Assembly: GCA_016711805.1 (NCBI GenBank)
Contig: JADJSH010000004.1
Location: forward strand, 1 to 64,000
Length of the DNA: 64,000 nucleotides
From: Bacteroidota bacterium
GTDB lineage: Bacteria > Bacteroidota > Bacteroidia > B-17B0 > Aurantibacillaceae
Direction of reading: 5' to 3'
Shown here: in pieces, positions 25,675 through 34,429 of the stretch
Layout: each line of letters begins with the position of its first letter
How positions within the stretch are numbered: the stretch's first letter is position 1
Notes under the pieces: generated by a model
What the model was told of the DNA's origin: nothing
Seen by the model: only the letters and a program-made list of their open reading frames with translations
Databases searched by the model: none
Position numbers and translations under genes: made by a program

Positions 25675-26667
25675 TTAATCTTTGTCTAATTTATATTTTA
25701 CTACATTCATTCCAAATTGTAACCCTTTTGTTGATACTAAGTCTTCAAGTTCAGTTAAAGATTTCTTACCAAAATTACGGAATTTTAAAAGGTCATTTTT
25801 ATTGAATGATACAAGTTCTCCTAATGTCTCAACATCTGCAGCTTTTAAGCAATTTAAAGCACGTACAGATAAATCCATGTCAACTAATTTAGTTTTTAAT
25901 AATTGACGCATGTGTAATGATGTTTCATCAAATTCCTCTTCAGATTTTTTCTCTTCAGAATCCAATGTGATTTTCTCATCAGAAAACAACATGAAATGGT
26001 GAATTAAAATTTTAGCTGCTTCTTTCAAAGCTTCTTTCGGGTGGATAGATCCATCAGAAACGATATCTAAAATTAATTTTTCGTAATCCGTTTTTTGTTC
26101 AACACGGTAGTTTTCAATCGTGTATTTTACATTTTTAATCGGAGTATAGATAGAATCGATGAAGATAGTTCCTTGAGGTGCAGAGTTAGTTTTGTTTTCT
26201 TCTGCAGGCACATATCCACGACCTTTATCAATTGTTAATTCGATTTTTAATTTTACATTACTTTCGCAATTAAAAATTACTAAATCTGGGTTTAAAATTT
26301 GGAACCCATTAGCAAACTTACCAATTTCACCAGCAGTAAATTTTTCGTTTCCAGCAAAGTGAATAACGATTTTTTCTACATCATGATTATCTAATTGTTT
26401 CTTGAAACGAACTTGTTTTAAGTTTAAGATAATTTCAGTAACATCTTCAACAACACCTTTGATAGTTGAAAATTCGTGATCTACGCCTTCAATTCTTACG
26501 CTAGTGATAGCGTGTCCTTCTAATGAAGATAATAAAATACGACGTAAAGAGTTACCTATAGTGATACCGAAACCTGGTTCTAACGGACGGAATTCAAATT
26601 GTCCTTCAGTTTCGGTAGAGTTAATCATAACAACCTTATCTGGTTTTACGAAATTTAATATTGCCAT
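25675..26667 (-). CDS. rpoA: RNA polymerase alpha subunit
   Basis: This 330-residue subunit dimerises through its N-terminal domain (~1-230; LEPGFGITIGNSLRRILLSS) to nucleate polymerase assembly. The C-terminal domain (~250-330; LNCLKAADVETLGELV, FRNFGKKSLTEL) contacts DNA upstream elements and activators. An acidic linker (EEKKSEEEFDE) joins the two. Full length and intact, between rpsD and rplQ in the usual alpha-operon order. Confidence 0.98.
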   Translation of the reverse strand: MAILNFVKPDKVVMINSTETEGQFEFRPLEPGFGITIGNSLRRILLSSLEGHAITSVRIEGVDHEFSTIKGVVEDVTEIILNLKQVRFKKQLDNHDVEKIVIHFAGNEKFTAGEIGKFANGFQILNPDLVIFNCESNVKLKIELTIDKGRGYVPAEENKTNSAPQGTIFIDSIYTPIKNVKYTIENYRVEQKTDYEKLILDIVSDGSIHPKEALKEAAKILIHHFMLFSDEKITLDSEEKKSEEEFDETSLHMRQLLKTKLVDMDLSVRALNCLKAADVETLGELVSFNKNDLLKFRNFGKKSLTELEDLVSTKGLQFGMNVVKYKLDKD

Positions 26668-26708
26668 TTTATTAATTTATATAGGTTAAAAAAAAATGCT
26701 AATTAGGA

Positions 26709-27314
26709 TTATTTAGAGTACAACTCGACGATTAGTTGTTCTTTAATATTTTCTGGGATTTGAGAACGCTCTGGTACAGAAATGAATTTACCTGTAAAAG
26801 AGTTTTTGTCGAAATCTAACCAAGAATATTTATTTACAGATCCTGATAAAGAATGAGTAATTGCTTCTAATGATTGAGATTTTTCACGAACACCTACAAC
26901 ATCACCAGCTTTTAATGTATAAGAAGCGATATTTACTACGTTACCGTTTACAGTAATGTGAGCGTGAGAAACTAATTGACGAGCAGCTCTACGAGAAGGT
27001 GCAATACCTAAACGATAAACTACGTTATCTAAACGAGATTCGATTAATTGTAATAATACTTCACCAGTAATACCGTGTGCACGTGCAGCTCTATCAAACG
27101 TTCTCGCGAATTGTTTTTCTAAGATACCGTAAGTGTATTTAGCTTTTTGCTTTTCCATTAACTGGATAGCATATTCAGATTTCTTACCTTTTTTCTTAGT
27201 ATTTCCGTGTTGCCCAGGAGGGTAATTTTTTTTCTCTAATGCTTTATCTGGGCCAAAAATTGGCTCTCTGAATTTTCTTGCAATCTTAGATTTAGGACCT
27301 GTATATCTTGCCAT
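26709..27314 (-). CDS. rpsD: 30S ribosomal protein S4 (uS4)
   Basis: A 201-residue primary 16S rRNA-binding protein that nucleates assembly of the small-subunit body. The N-terminus MARYTGPKSKIARKFREP and the S4 RNA-binding fold (~92-150; RLDNVVYRLGIAPSRRAARQ, HAHITVNG) are intact. It lacks the N-terminal Cys4 zinc knuckle found in some S4 forms. It lies between rpsK and rpoA. Confidence 0.98.
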   Translation of the reverse strand: MARYTGPKSKIARKFREPIFGPDKALEKKNYPPGQHGNTKKKGKKSEYAIQLMEKQKAKYTYGILEKQFARTFDRAARAHGITGEVLLQLIESRLDNVVYRLGIAPSRRAARQLVSHAHITVNGNVVNIASYTLKAGDVVGVREKSQSLEAITHSLSGSVNKYSWLDFDKNSFTGKFISVPERSQIPENIKEQLIVELYSK

Positions 27315-27376
27315 TTCTCTGTTTTATTTCTTCTATTATTAATTTTTATTTTGTGTATCAGCCTAAGCGCAATTGA

Positions 27377-27787
27377 CTAGCAACGACGTTTTTTAGGAGG
27401 ACGACAACCATTGTGTGGCATTGGAGTGATATCAATGATTTCAGTTACTTCAATTCCTGAAGTTGAAATTGTTCTGATAGCAGACTCTCTTCCTGCACCT
27501 GGACCTTTTACATATACTTTTACTTTACGTAAACCTAAGTCAGCTGCTACTTTAGAGCAATCTGCTGCAGCTAATTGTGCTGCATAAGGAGTATTTTTCT
27601 TAGAACCACGGAATCCCATTTTACCAGCACTAGACCAAGAAATAACTTGACCTGCAGAGTTAGTTAAAGAGATAATGATGTTGTTGAATGTAGCGTTTAA
27701 GTGAGCTTCTCCAACTGCCTCTACCTTTACTACTCTTTTCTTCGCGTTAGCTTTTGCTGCTGCTACTGATGATTGTTGTTTAGCCAT
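27377..27787 (-). CDS. rpsK: 30S ribosomal protein S11 (uS11)
   Basis: A 136-residue platform protein near the mRNA exit site. An Ala/Lys-rich N-terminal extension (~1-24) precedes the core with NATFNNIIISLTNSAGQVISW, then KGPGAGRESAIRTI and the typical end DITPMPHNGCRPPKKRRC. It follows rpsM by 24 bp. Confidence 0.98.
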   Translation of the reverse strand: MAKQQSSVAAAKANAKKRVVKVEAVGEAHLNATFNNIIISLTNSAGQVISWSSAGKMGFRGSKKNTPYAAQLAAADCSKVAADLGLRKVKVYVKGPGAGRESAIRTISTSGIEVTEIIDITPMPHNGCRPPKKRRC

Positions 27788-27811
27788 TTTAATTAAATGC
27801 TTATTTATTTA

Positions 27812-28189
27812 TTACTTAGTAACTTTTTTCTTGTTTGCAACGGTTTTACGTTTTCCTTTACGGATACGAGCGTTGGTTTTAGTACGTTGTCCACGAACTG
27901 GTAATCCATTACGGTGACGGATACCACGGTAAGAACCGATGTCTGTTAAACGTTTGATGTGTAAAGCAACTTCTGAACGAAGTCCACCTTCTACTTTAAA
28001 ATTGTCGTTAACAATTTTACGGATAGCGTTTTGCTCGTCATCATTCCACTCATTCACTTTTTTGTTAAAGTCAATTCCAGCTTCAGTTAAAATACGTTGA
28101 GCTCTGCTACGTCCAATACCAAAAATGTAGGTTAATCCTATTTCTCCTCTTTTATTTTTTGGTAAATCTATACCTGCAATACGTGCCAT
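27812..28189 (-). CDS. rpsM: 30S ribosomal protein S13 (uS13)
   Basis: A 125-residue head protein that contacts P-site tRNA and L5 across the subunit bridge. It begins MARIAGIDLPKNKRGEIGLT, has the helix-hairpin-helix region (IFGIGRSRAQRIL), GSYRGIRHRNGLPVRGQRT and the basic tail. It follows rpmJ with a 42-bp gap. Confidence 0.98.
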   Translation of the reverse strand: MARIAGIDLPKNKRGEIGLTYIFGIGRSRAQRILTEAGIDFNKKVNEWNDDEQNAIRKIVNDNFKVEGGLRSEVALHIKRLTDIGSYRGIRHRNGLPVRGQRTKTNARIRKGKRKTVANKKKVTK

Positions 28190-28231
28190 TATTTATATAC
28201 TTTGGTTTTAAAAGTTTGCGAAAATACGCAA

Positions 28232-28348
28232 TTATTTTTGTCTTTGTTTAAACTTTGGGTTTTTTTTGTTGATTATATACAACTTTCCTTTACGACGTAC
28301 GATTTTGCAATCTACGCTTCTCTTTTTTATGGATGCTCTAACTTTCAT
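28232..28348 (-). CDS. rpmJ: 50S ribosomal protein L36 (bL36)
   Basis: A 38-residue protein found by reading the gap between infA and rpsM. It starts MKVRASIKKRSVDCKIV and ends NPKFKQRQK. Only one Cys (residue 14) of the zinc-binding set is present, so this is the zinc-free form common in Bacteroidota. The start lies 29 bp after the infA stop. Confidence 0.95.
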   Translation of the reverse strand: MKVRASIKKRSVDCKIVRRKGKLYIINKKNPKFKQRQK

Positions 28349-28377
28349 TTCCTTAGGTTATTTATATTTTTCTTTAA

Positions 28378-28596
28378 TTACTTATATCTGTATGTTATGC
28401 GTCCTTTTGAAAGATCGTAAGGGCTCATTTCCAATTTTACTTTATCGCCAGTTAATATTTTAATGTAGTGCATTCTCATTTTTCCTGAGATATGGGCAAT
28501 TACTACATGTCCATTTTCCAATTCTACTCTGAACATCGCATTACTTAACGATTCCAAAATAACTCCATCTAACTCAATATTTGCTTGTTTTGCCAT
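28378..28596 (-). CDS. infA: Translation initiation factor IF-1
   Basis: A 72-residue S1/OB-fold protein that occupies the A site during initiation. Recognised by MAKQANIELDGVILESLSNA, FRVELENGHVVIAHISGKMR and the end DLSKGRITYRYK. It sits 3 bp after the secY stop, with no map (methionine aminopeptidase) gene between them. Confidence 0.98.
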   Translation of the reverse strand: MAKQANIELDGVILESLSNAMFRVELENGHVVIAHISGKMRMHYIKILTGDKVKLEMSPYDLSKGRITYRYK

Positions 28597-28599
28597 CTA

Positions 28600-29934
28600 T
28601 TAAGCTTGTTGCATTGTCATTTGGTTATTACTACGACCTTTTATTCTTCCGTTCTTCATTAAACCATCATAATGGCGATTTAATAAATACGTTTCAATTT
28701 GTTGTAAAGTATCTAATACTACACCTACTAAGATTAATAATGATGTTCCACCAAAGAAATCAGCAAAAGCACTATTAATTCCTAATTTGATAGCAATAGA
28801 AGGTAAAATTGCTACAAATGCTAAGAAGATAGCTCCTGGCAAAGTAATACGAGACATTACTGCATCAATAAACTCTGCTGTTGTTTTACCTGGTTTAACA
28901 CCTGGCACAAAACCACCATTTTTCTTCATGTCATCTGCCAATTGATTAGGATTAATCATAATAGCCGTGTAGAAATAAGTAAATGCAATAATCAATGTAG
29001 CAAAGATAAAGTTATACCAAAAACCATATCTATCAGCAAATACACCACCAGTACCTCCAGAGAAGCCAGAAACGGCTGCTGGAATAAACATAATAGCTTG
29101 AGCAAAGATAATTGGCATAACACCTGCTGCATTTACTTTTAAAGGTAAATACTGACGAACTCCACCAATTTGTTTGTCTCCAACTATTTTTTTAGCGTAT
29201 TGTACCGGTATTCGTCTTGTTCCTTGCACTAATAAAATACAACTAACAATGATGAATAATAAGAACACAATTTCTAATAAGAACATAATTAAACCACCGC
29301 CAGCACTTTGTAAACGTGAACCAAATTCAGAAGTAATTGCAAAGGGTAGGCGAGAGATGATACCAATCATAATTAATACAGAGATACCATTTCCAATACC
29401 TTTATCTGTAATTCTTTCTCCTAACCACATGATGAACATAGTACCCGCAACTAAAATTAAAGTTGATTGGATACCAAACCAAGCGTGATCAATTGCTACA
29501 ACACCTGGTTTAGAATAAACTTGTGCTGCTAAATAACCTGGAGCTTGAACAGCAGTAACTGCTACTGTTAAGAAACGAGTATATTGATTGATTTTCTTAC
29601 GTCCACTTTCTCCTTCTTTTTGCATTTTTTGGAAATATGGAACTGCCATACCCAATAATTGAATAATAATGGAAGCCGTGATGTAAGGCATAATACCTAA
29701 ACCAAAGATAGAAGCTCTTGAGAATGCACCACCAGCGAAAGCATTAATTAAAGCGATGATACCTCCGTCGTCAGCATTAGCATTAGCTGCTGTTAATACG
29801 TCAGTATCAATACCTGGTAATACAACATAAGAACCCAAACGATAGATCAAGATAAGGCCAAGGGTTGTTAAAATCCTTTGCTTTAGCTCTTCTATCTTCC
29901 ATATATTTTGGAAGGTTTCTATAAAACGTTTCAT
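28600..29934 (-). CDS. secY: Preprotein translocase subunit SecY
   Basis: This 444-residue protein with ten membrane helices forms the protein-conducting channel of the inner membrane with SecE and SecG. Recognisable segments: RILTTLGLILIYRLGSYVVL (helix 1), the plug region after it, GIGNGISVLIMIGI, and the C-terminal FGGTSLLILVGVVLDTLQQI. Full length and intact, between rplO and infA. Confidence 0.97.
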   Translation of the reverse strand: MKRFIETFQNIWKIEELKQRILTTLGLILIYRLGSYVVLPGIDTDVLTAANANADDGGIIALINAFAGGAFSRASIFGLGIMPYITASIIIQLLGMAVPYFQKMQKEGESGRKKINQYTRFLTVAVTAVQAPGYLAAQVYSKPGVVAIDHAWFGIQSTLILVAGTMFIMWLGERITDKGIGNGISVLIMIGIISRLPFAITSEFGSRLQSAGGGLIMFLLEIVFLLFIIVSCILLVQGTRRIPVQYAKKIVGDKQIGGVRQYLPLKVNAAGVMPIIFAQAIMFIPAAVSGFSGGTGGVFADRYGFWYNFIFATLIIAFTYFYTAIMINPNQLADDMKKNGGFVPGVKPGKTTAEFIDAVMSRITLPGAIFLAFVAILPSIAIKLGINSAFADFFGGTSLLILVGVVLDTLQQIETYLLNRHYDGLMKNGRIKGRSNNQMTMQQA

Positions 29935-29943
29935 ATATTGTTA

Positions 29944-30390
29944 TTAGATTTCTGTTGCTACTCCGCCTTTTGATTCAATAGCTGCTTTAGCTGTTGCAGT
30001 AAATGCGTGAACTGTAATATTTACTTTTGATTTTAATTCACCTCTACCCATAATTTTGATTATACTATTTTTAGAAGCTAAGCCATTTTCTAACAGTACA
30101 TCACGTGTAATATCAGTAATGTTTTTTGTATCAACTAATTTTTGGATAGCATCTAAGTTTACACCTTTGTGATCAATACGGTTGACGTTTTTGAAACCAA
30201 ATTTAGGAACACGACGTTGTAAAGGCATTTGACCACCTTCAAAACCACGTTTCTTTTTGTTACCAGAACGAGATTGAGCACCTTTGTGACCTTGTGTAGC
30301 TGTACCGCCACCACCAGAACCTTGTCCGCGACCTCTTCTAAAGTTATTTTTTACTGAACCTTCTGCAGGTGTTAATGAATTTAATTTCAT
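29944..30390 (-). CDS. rplO: 50S ribosomal protein L15 (uL15)
   Basis: A 148-residue protein of the large-subunit interior. The Gly/Arg-rich N-terminal extension (SVKNNFRRGRGQGSGGG, KGAQSRSGNKKKRGFEGGQM) threads into rRNA; the C-terminal globular part ends AKAAIESKGGVATEI. It lies 19 bp after rpmD and 9 bp before secY. Confidence 0.97.
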   Translation of the reverse strand: MKLNSLTPAEGSVKNNFRRGRGQGSGGGGTATQGHKGAQSRSGNKKKRGFEGGQMPLQRRVPKFGFKNVNRIDHKGVNLDAIQKLVDTKNITDITRDVLLENGLASKNSIIKIMGRGELKSKVNITVHAFTATAKAAIESKGGVATEI

Positions 30391-30409
30391 CTGAATTTCC
30401 TTTTATTAA

Positions 30410-30589
30410 TTAAATTTTTTCGATTGTCAATAAATGAGCAACTGCATTAATCATCCCTTGAACTTGAGGAGTTGCTTCTTTAATAATGCTATGGTTTAAT
30501 TTTCTTAAACCTAAAGCTTGAACTGTTGCTTTTTGTCTAGCGTTCCTTTTGATAGGACTTTTAGATAATGTTACCTTAACTTGTGCCAT
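30410..30589 (-). CDS. rpmD: 50S ribosomal protein L30 (uL30)
   Basis: A 59-residue protein read in the gap between rpsE and rplO. It begins MAQVKVTLSKSPIKRNARQK and continues LGLRKLNHSII and MINAVAHLLTIEKI, the bacterial short form. The start lies 11 bp after the rpsE stop. Confidence 0.95.
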   Translation of the reverse strand: MAQVKVTLSKSPIKRNARQKATVQALGLRKLNHSIIKEATPQVQGMINAVAHLLTIEKI

Positions 30590-30600
30590 TTTGTATGTTA

Positions 30601-31117
30601 TTATCCGTTAAATACTTTGTCTAAATTAATTCCTCTTTGTCTTGAAATCGCTAATGGATCACGCATTTTAGCTAAAGCATCAATAGTAGCTTTTACCACG
30701 TTGTGTGGGTTTGAAGAACCTTTTGATTTAGCTAATACATCAGTAATACCAACGCTTTCTAAAACTGCACGCATCGCACCACCAGCAATTACACCAGTAC
30801 CGTGAGCAGCTGGTTTTAAGAAAACTCTTGAACCACCAAACTTACCATTTTCTGAGTGAGGAACTGTACCTTTCAATACAGAAACTTTCACTAAATTTTT
30901 CTTAGCATCATCAATACCTTTAGTGATAGCATCTGTAACTTCATTTGCTTTTCCTAATCCGTATCCTACAACACCTTTCTCATCACCAACAACAACGATA
31001 GCAGCGAAACTAAAGTGACGACCACCTTTTGTAACTTTGGTTACGTTGTATCGCAACTAATTTATCTTTTAGTTCGATGTCTGTTGACTTTACTTTTTTT
31101 ACAACTTCTTTTGACAT
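30601..31117 (-). CDS. rpsE: 30S ribosomal protein S5 (uS5), frame-disrupted in this sequence
   Basis: The true start is MSKEVVKKVK at 31117. The frame runs to VAIQR near 31047; the rest (VTKVTKGGRHFSFAAIVV to LDKVFNG) is in another frame. Comparison with the conserved VTKVTKGGR region suggests that one GT of a GTGT pair is missing (CGTAACC for CGTGTAACC). Corrected length is ~172 residues with intact domains, including VVGDEKGVVGYGLGKA. S5 is essential and single copy, so this is almost surely a sequence error. Order rplR-rpsE-rpmD is normal. Confidence 0.95.
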
Positions 31118-31142
31118 GTTATGTATGTTCTTTTTATACTAA

Positions 31143-31499
31143 TTAAAATTTTAAACCTGCTTCGCGAGCTCCTTCAGCCAACGATTTAATACGACCATGG
31201 TATAAGTAACCATTTCTGTCAAATACTACTGAGCTGATTCCAGCAGTTGTAGCTCTTTCAGCAATTAATTTACCTACTGCTTTAGCTTGATCAACTTTGT
31301 TTGCTTTTGAACCTTTGATAGTTTTATCATCAGAACCAGCTGCTAAAATTGTTTTACCTGCTAAATCATCCACTAATTGTGCGAATATACCTGAGTTACT
31401 TCTGAATACACTTAATCTAGGTGTAGTAGCAGTTCCGTTTACAGTTTTACGGATTTTAAATTTAATGCGTTCTCTTCTTTGTTTTTTATTCAGTGCCAT
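31143..31499 (-). CDS. rplR: 50S ribosomal protein L18 (uL18)
   Basis: A 118-residue protein that binds 5S rRNA with L5 and L25. Recognised by the basic start MALNKKQRRERIKFKIRK, PRLSVFRSNSGIFAQLVDD and the end DRNGYLYHGRIKSLAEGARE. It is intact and lies 25 bp upstream of the rpsE start. Confidence 0.98.
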   Translation of the reverse strand: MALNKKQRRERIKFKIRKTVNGTATTPRLSVFRSNSGIFAQLVDDLAGKTILAAGSDDKTIKGSKANKVDQAKAVGKLIAERATTAGISSVVFDRNGYLYHGRIKSLAEGAREAGLKF

Positions 31500-31541
31500 C
31501 TTTCCAGTTTTTTGAAGATGATTAATACTAATTGAATTATG

Positions 31542-32096
31542 TTATTTTTTACTTGCAGATTTACCAGCTTTACGGCGTAAAATTTCGCCAGCAAATTTGA
31601 TACCTTTACCTTTGTACGGCTCAGGTTTACGTAAACTACGTATTTTAGCTGCAACCATTCCGATTAATTGTTTATCAGAACTTTCTAAAATTACTTTAGG
31701 ATTTTGTCCCTTTTCAGAAGTTGTCGTAATTTTAATTTCGTTTGGTAATTCAAACACAACGTTGTGAGAATAACCTAAAGCTAATTCTAATAATTGACCT
31801 TTGTTAGTAGCACGGTAACCTACACCAACTAACTCTTGTTCTGTTTTATATCCTTCAGAAACACCTGTAACCATATTAGCGATTAAAGAACGGTATAAAC
31901 CGTGTAATGCTCTGTGACGTTTTTGATCTGTTGGACGAGATACGTTAATAACACCGTCTTCTAATTTTACGATCATATCAGGATCAATAGTCTCTGATAA
32001 TGAACCTAATTTCCCTTTAACTGAAACTGTTGTTCCAGCGATGTTTACTTCTACACCTGCAGGTACTGTGATTGGTAATTTTCCTATACGTGACAT
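31542..32096 (-). CDS. rplF: 50S ribosomal protein L6 (uL6)
   Basis: A 184-residue protein near the sarcin-ricin loop. The start MSRIGKLPITVPAGVEVNIA at 32096 is chosen over an in-frame upstream ATG at 32150 because it is the conserved L6 N-terminus and has a strong Shine-Dalgarno sequence 7 bases upstream (32104-32110). The C-terminal signature KPEPYKGKGIKFAGE is present. Confidence 0.97.
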   Translation of the reverse strand: MSRIGKLPITVPAGVEVNIAGTTVSVKGKLGSLSETIDPDMIVKLEDGVINVSRPTDQKRHRALHGLYRSLIANMVTGVSEGYKTEQELVGVGYRATNKGQLLELALGYSHNVVFELPNEIKITTTSEKGQNPKVILESSDKQLIGMVAAKIRSLRKPEPYKGKGIKFAGEILRRKAGKSASKK

Positions 32097-32103
32097 GTTT
32101 TTT

Positions 32104-32110
32104 CCTCCCT
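32104..32110 (-). promoter_or_regulatory. Strong Shine-Dalgarno sequence of rplF
   Basis: AGGGAGG on the minus strand stands 7 bases before the rplF ATG, an almost ideal site. Most genes in this window have A/T-rich leaders with no such motif, as is normal for Bacteroidota. It decides the rplF start and lies in the short gap after rpsH. Confidence 0.75.
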
Positions 32111-32115
32111 CTAAA

Positions 32116-32514
32116 TTATGAAATGTAACATAAAACTTCTCCACCAACATTAAGCTTTTTAGCTTCTTTATCAGTCATTACACCTTTTGATGTAGAGATA
32201 ATAGCAATACCTAACCCGTTTAATACTTTAGGCATAGTATCAACACCAGCATACTTACGTAAACCTGGTTTAGAAACTCTATCCAAAGTGCGGATTGCTG
32301 ATAGTTTGTTTGTTGAATTGTATTTCAAGGCTATTTTAATAGTTCCTTGTTTTTTCTCGTTCTCCTCAAACTTGTAGTTTAAGATATATCCTTTTTCGAA
32401 AAGAATCTTAGTGATTTCTTTTTTAAGGTTTGAAGCTGGAATCTCAACGATTCTGTGGTTTGCGCTGATGGCGTTTCTTACTCGCGTAAGGTAATCTGAT
32501 ACTGTATCTGTCAT
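32116..32514 (-). CDS. rpsH: 30S ribosomal protein S8 (uS8)
   Basis: A 132-residue 16S rRNA-binding protein, in many bacteria also the translational repressor of the spc operon. Start MTDTVSDYLTRVRNAISANH; C-terminal signature STSKGVMTDKEAKKLNVGGE. Intact, between rpsN and rplF. Confidence 0.98.
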   Translation of the reverse strand: MTDTVSDYLTRVRNAISANHRIVEIPASNLKKEITKILFEKGYILNYKFEENEKKQGTIKIALKYNSTNKLSAIRTLDRVSKPGLRKYAGVDTMPKVLNGLGIAIISTSKGVMTDKEAKKLNVGGEVLCYIS

Positions 32515-32574
32515 TTTATTTGATTTTATATGTTATCCCGACTTTCAGGATAATTATACGTTAATACTCTTATT

Positions 32575-32844
32575 TTAGAAGCTTGATTTAGTAACACCCG
32601 GGATTAAACCGAATAATACCATCTCACGGAAAGTCACACGGCTGATACCGAAATCTCTCATGTATCCACGAGGACGTCCAGTTAATTTGCAACGGTTACG
32701 CATTCTCACTTTACAAGAGTTTTTTGGTAACTTTTGTAAACCCATTGAATCACCTGCTTTTTTTAACTCTGCGCGTTTAGCTGCATACGTATCAACTAGT
32801 TTTTTTCTTTTAGCATCACGTGCTATCATGTTTGTTTTTGCCAT
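32575..32844 (-). CDS. rpsN: 30S ribosomal protein S14 (uS14)
   Basis: An 89-residue head protein of the long form. Signature KVRMRNRCKLTGRPRGYMRD followed by FGISRVTFREM. The two-CxxC zinc knuckle of the short form is absent. It lies 29 bp after rplE. Confidence 0.97.
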   Translation of the reverse strand: MAKTNMIARDAKRKKLVDTYAAKRAELKKAGDSMGLQKLPKNSCKVRMRNRCKLTGRPRGYMRDFGISRVTFREMVLFGLIPGVTKSSF

Positions 32845-32873
32845 TTTATCTTTTTTTCAGGGCTGTAAATATA

Positions 32874-33431
32874 CTATTTCTTTTTGAAAGGAATACCAAA
32901 TTCTGTTAATAAAGCATGAGCTTCTTTATCTGTTGGTGCAGAAGTTACAAAAGTAATGTCCATACCAGAGATTTTGCTCACTTTATCGATGTCGATTTCA
33001 GGGAAAATGATTTGCTCAGTAATACCTAATGTGTAGTTACCACGACCATCAAATCCTTTATCATTAACACCTTTAAAATCACGAATACGAGGTAATGAAG
33101 ACGCAATTAAACGATCTAAAAACTCATACATTTTGTCGCCACGTAATGTTACACGAACACCAATAGCTACACCTTTACGTAATTTAAAGTTTGAAATATC
33201 TTTTGTTGAATATGTAGGAACTGCTTTTTGACCTGTGATAGTAGTCATTTCTTTTACAGCAGATTCAATCATTTTCTTATCAGAAACTGCATCACCAATA
33301 CCTTGGTTGATACAGATTTTCTCTAATTTAGGCACTTGCATTGCTGAAGTGTACTGAAATTGTTTTTTTAAATTATCTACAATCTCTGCTTTATATCTGT
33401 CCTTTAATCTAGGAGAATAAGTTGCTGCCAT
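32874..33431 (-). CDS. rplE: 50S ribosomal protein L5 (uL5)
   Basis: A 185-residue 5S rRNA-binding protein of the central protuberance that bridges to S13. Recognised by PKLEKICINQGIGDA, GVRVTLRGDKMYEFLDRL and FPEIDIDKVSKISGMDITF. Its start codon overlaps the rplX stop, indicating coupling. Confidence 0.98.
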   Translation of the reverse strand: MAATYSPRLKDRYKAEIVDNLKKQFQYTSAMQVPKLEKICINQGIGDAVSDKKMIESAVKEMTTITGQKAVPTYSTKDISNFKLRKGVAIGVRVTLRGDKMYEFLDRLIASSLPRIRDFKGVNDKGFDGRGNYTLGITEQIIFPEIDIDKVSKISGMDITFVTSAPTDKEAHALLTEFGIPFKKK

Positions 33432-33748
33432 TATTTAATTACTGCTTTAGTTTTTTTAGAAATACGTTCAATTTTGTTAGTAGTAGCATTTACAACGCGA
33501 CCAATTCTAACAGTTTTACCACCTTCTACAAACATTAAGTTAGAAATATGGATTGTACCTTCTTGTTTAACAATACCACCATTAGCGTTTTTTGCGCTAG
33601 GTTTAGTGTGTTTACTAATCATGTTAACACCTTCAACGATGACTCTTTCATTTTTTGTATCAATAGATACAATTTTACCTTCTTGGCCTCTGGATTCGCC
33701 AGATATTACTTTTACAGTATCGCCTTTTTTTAATTTTAATTTTGACAT
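33431..33748 (-). CDS. rplX: 50S ribosomal protein L24 (uL24)
   Basis: A 105-residue assembly-initiator protein with a KOW domain (KKGDTVKVISGESRGQEGKI) and INMISKHTKPSA-type segment (VNMISKHTKPSAKNANGG). It overlaps rplE by one base and follows rplN by 20 bp. Confidence 0.98.
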   Translation of the reverse strand: MSKLKLKKGDTVKVISGESRGQEGKIVSIDTKNERVIVEGVNMISKHTKPSAKNANGGIVKQEGTIHISNLMFVEGGKTVRIGRVVNATTNKIERISKKTKAVIK

Positions 33749-33768
33749 TGTCTTTTCGCTATTATTTA

Positions 33769-34137
33769 TTAAAGCACTTCTGGTGCTAATGAAACAATTT
33801 TCATAAACTGTTTATCACGTAACTCACGAGCAACTGGCCCAAAAATACGAGTTCCACGAATTTCATCTCCTTGATTTAATAATACACAAGCATTATCATC
33901 AAAGCGGATATATGAACCATCTGCACGACGGATTTCTTTTTTAACTCGAACAACTACAGCTTTGTGTACTGTTCCTTTTTTTACGTTACCTGAAGGTAAA
34001 GCATGTTTAATTGTAACAACAATTTTATCTCCTACAGATGCGTAGCGCTTTTTTGTACCGCCTAACACACGGATAACTAGAACTTCTTTTGCTCCACTGT
34101 TATCTGCTACTGCTAATCTTGACTCGTTTTGTACCAT
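33769..34137 (-). CDS. rplN: 50S ribosomal protein L14 (uL14)
   Basis: A 122-residue inter-subunit bridge protein. Signatures: MVQNESRLAVADNSGAKEVL, RADGSYIRFDDNACVLLN and GTRIFGPVARELRDK. Intact, between rpsQ and rplX. Confidence 0.98.
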   Translation of the reverse strand: MVQNESRLAVADNSGAKEVLVIRVLGGTKKRYASVGDKIVVTIKHALPSGNVKKGTVHKAVVVRVKKEIRRADGSYIRFDDNACVLLNQGDEIRGTRIFGPVARELRDKQFMKIVSLAPEVL

Positions 34138-34163
34138 TTCTTCTTATTAACTTTATATAAATA

Positions 34164-34421
34164 TTATTTCACTTTCTCTAAAACTTCCACTAAACGCCAG
34201 TTCTTTGTTTTGCTCAAAGGACGAGTTTCGCTAATTTTTACTGTATCACCGATACTGCACTCGTTTTTCTCATCGTGTGCCACGAAAGTTGACGTTTTGT
34301 TAACGAATTTACCGTATTTTGGATGCTTTACTTTACGCATCACTGCTACAACGATAGATTTTTCCATCTTGTTGCTCTTTACGATACCAACTTTTTCTTT
34401 TCTTAAATTTCTTTCTTCCAT
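34164..34421 (-). CDS. rpsQ: 30S ribosomal protein S17 (uS17)
   Basis: An 85-residue OB-fold 16S rRNA-binding protein. Signatures: RNLRKEKVGIVKSNKMEKSI, HPKYGKFVNKTS and GDTVKISETRPLSKTKNW. It starts 8 bp after the rpmC stop. Confidence 0.98.
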   Translation of the reverse strand: MEERNLRKEKVGIVKSNKMEKSIVVAVMRKVKHPKYGKFVNKTSTFVAHDEKNECSIGDTVKISETRPLSKTKNWRLVEVLEKVK

Positions 34422-34429
34422 TACTACTA

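Noticed and set aside
28189..28600. A map (methionine aminopeptidase) gene between secY and infA
   Set aside because: Only 3 bp separate secY and infA; the gene must lie elsewhere in the genome.
31542..32150. Longer rplF starting at 32150
   Set aside because: The extra 18 residues overlap rpsH, do not match L6, and the internal ATG at 32096 has a strong ribosome-binding site and the conserved N-terminus.
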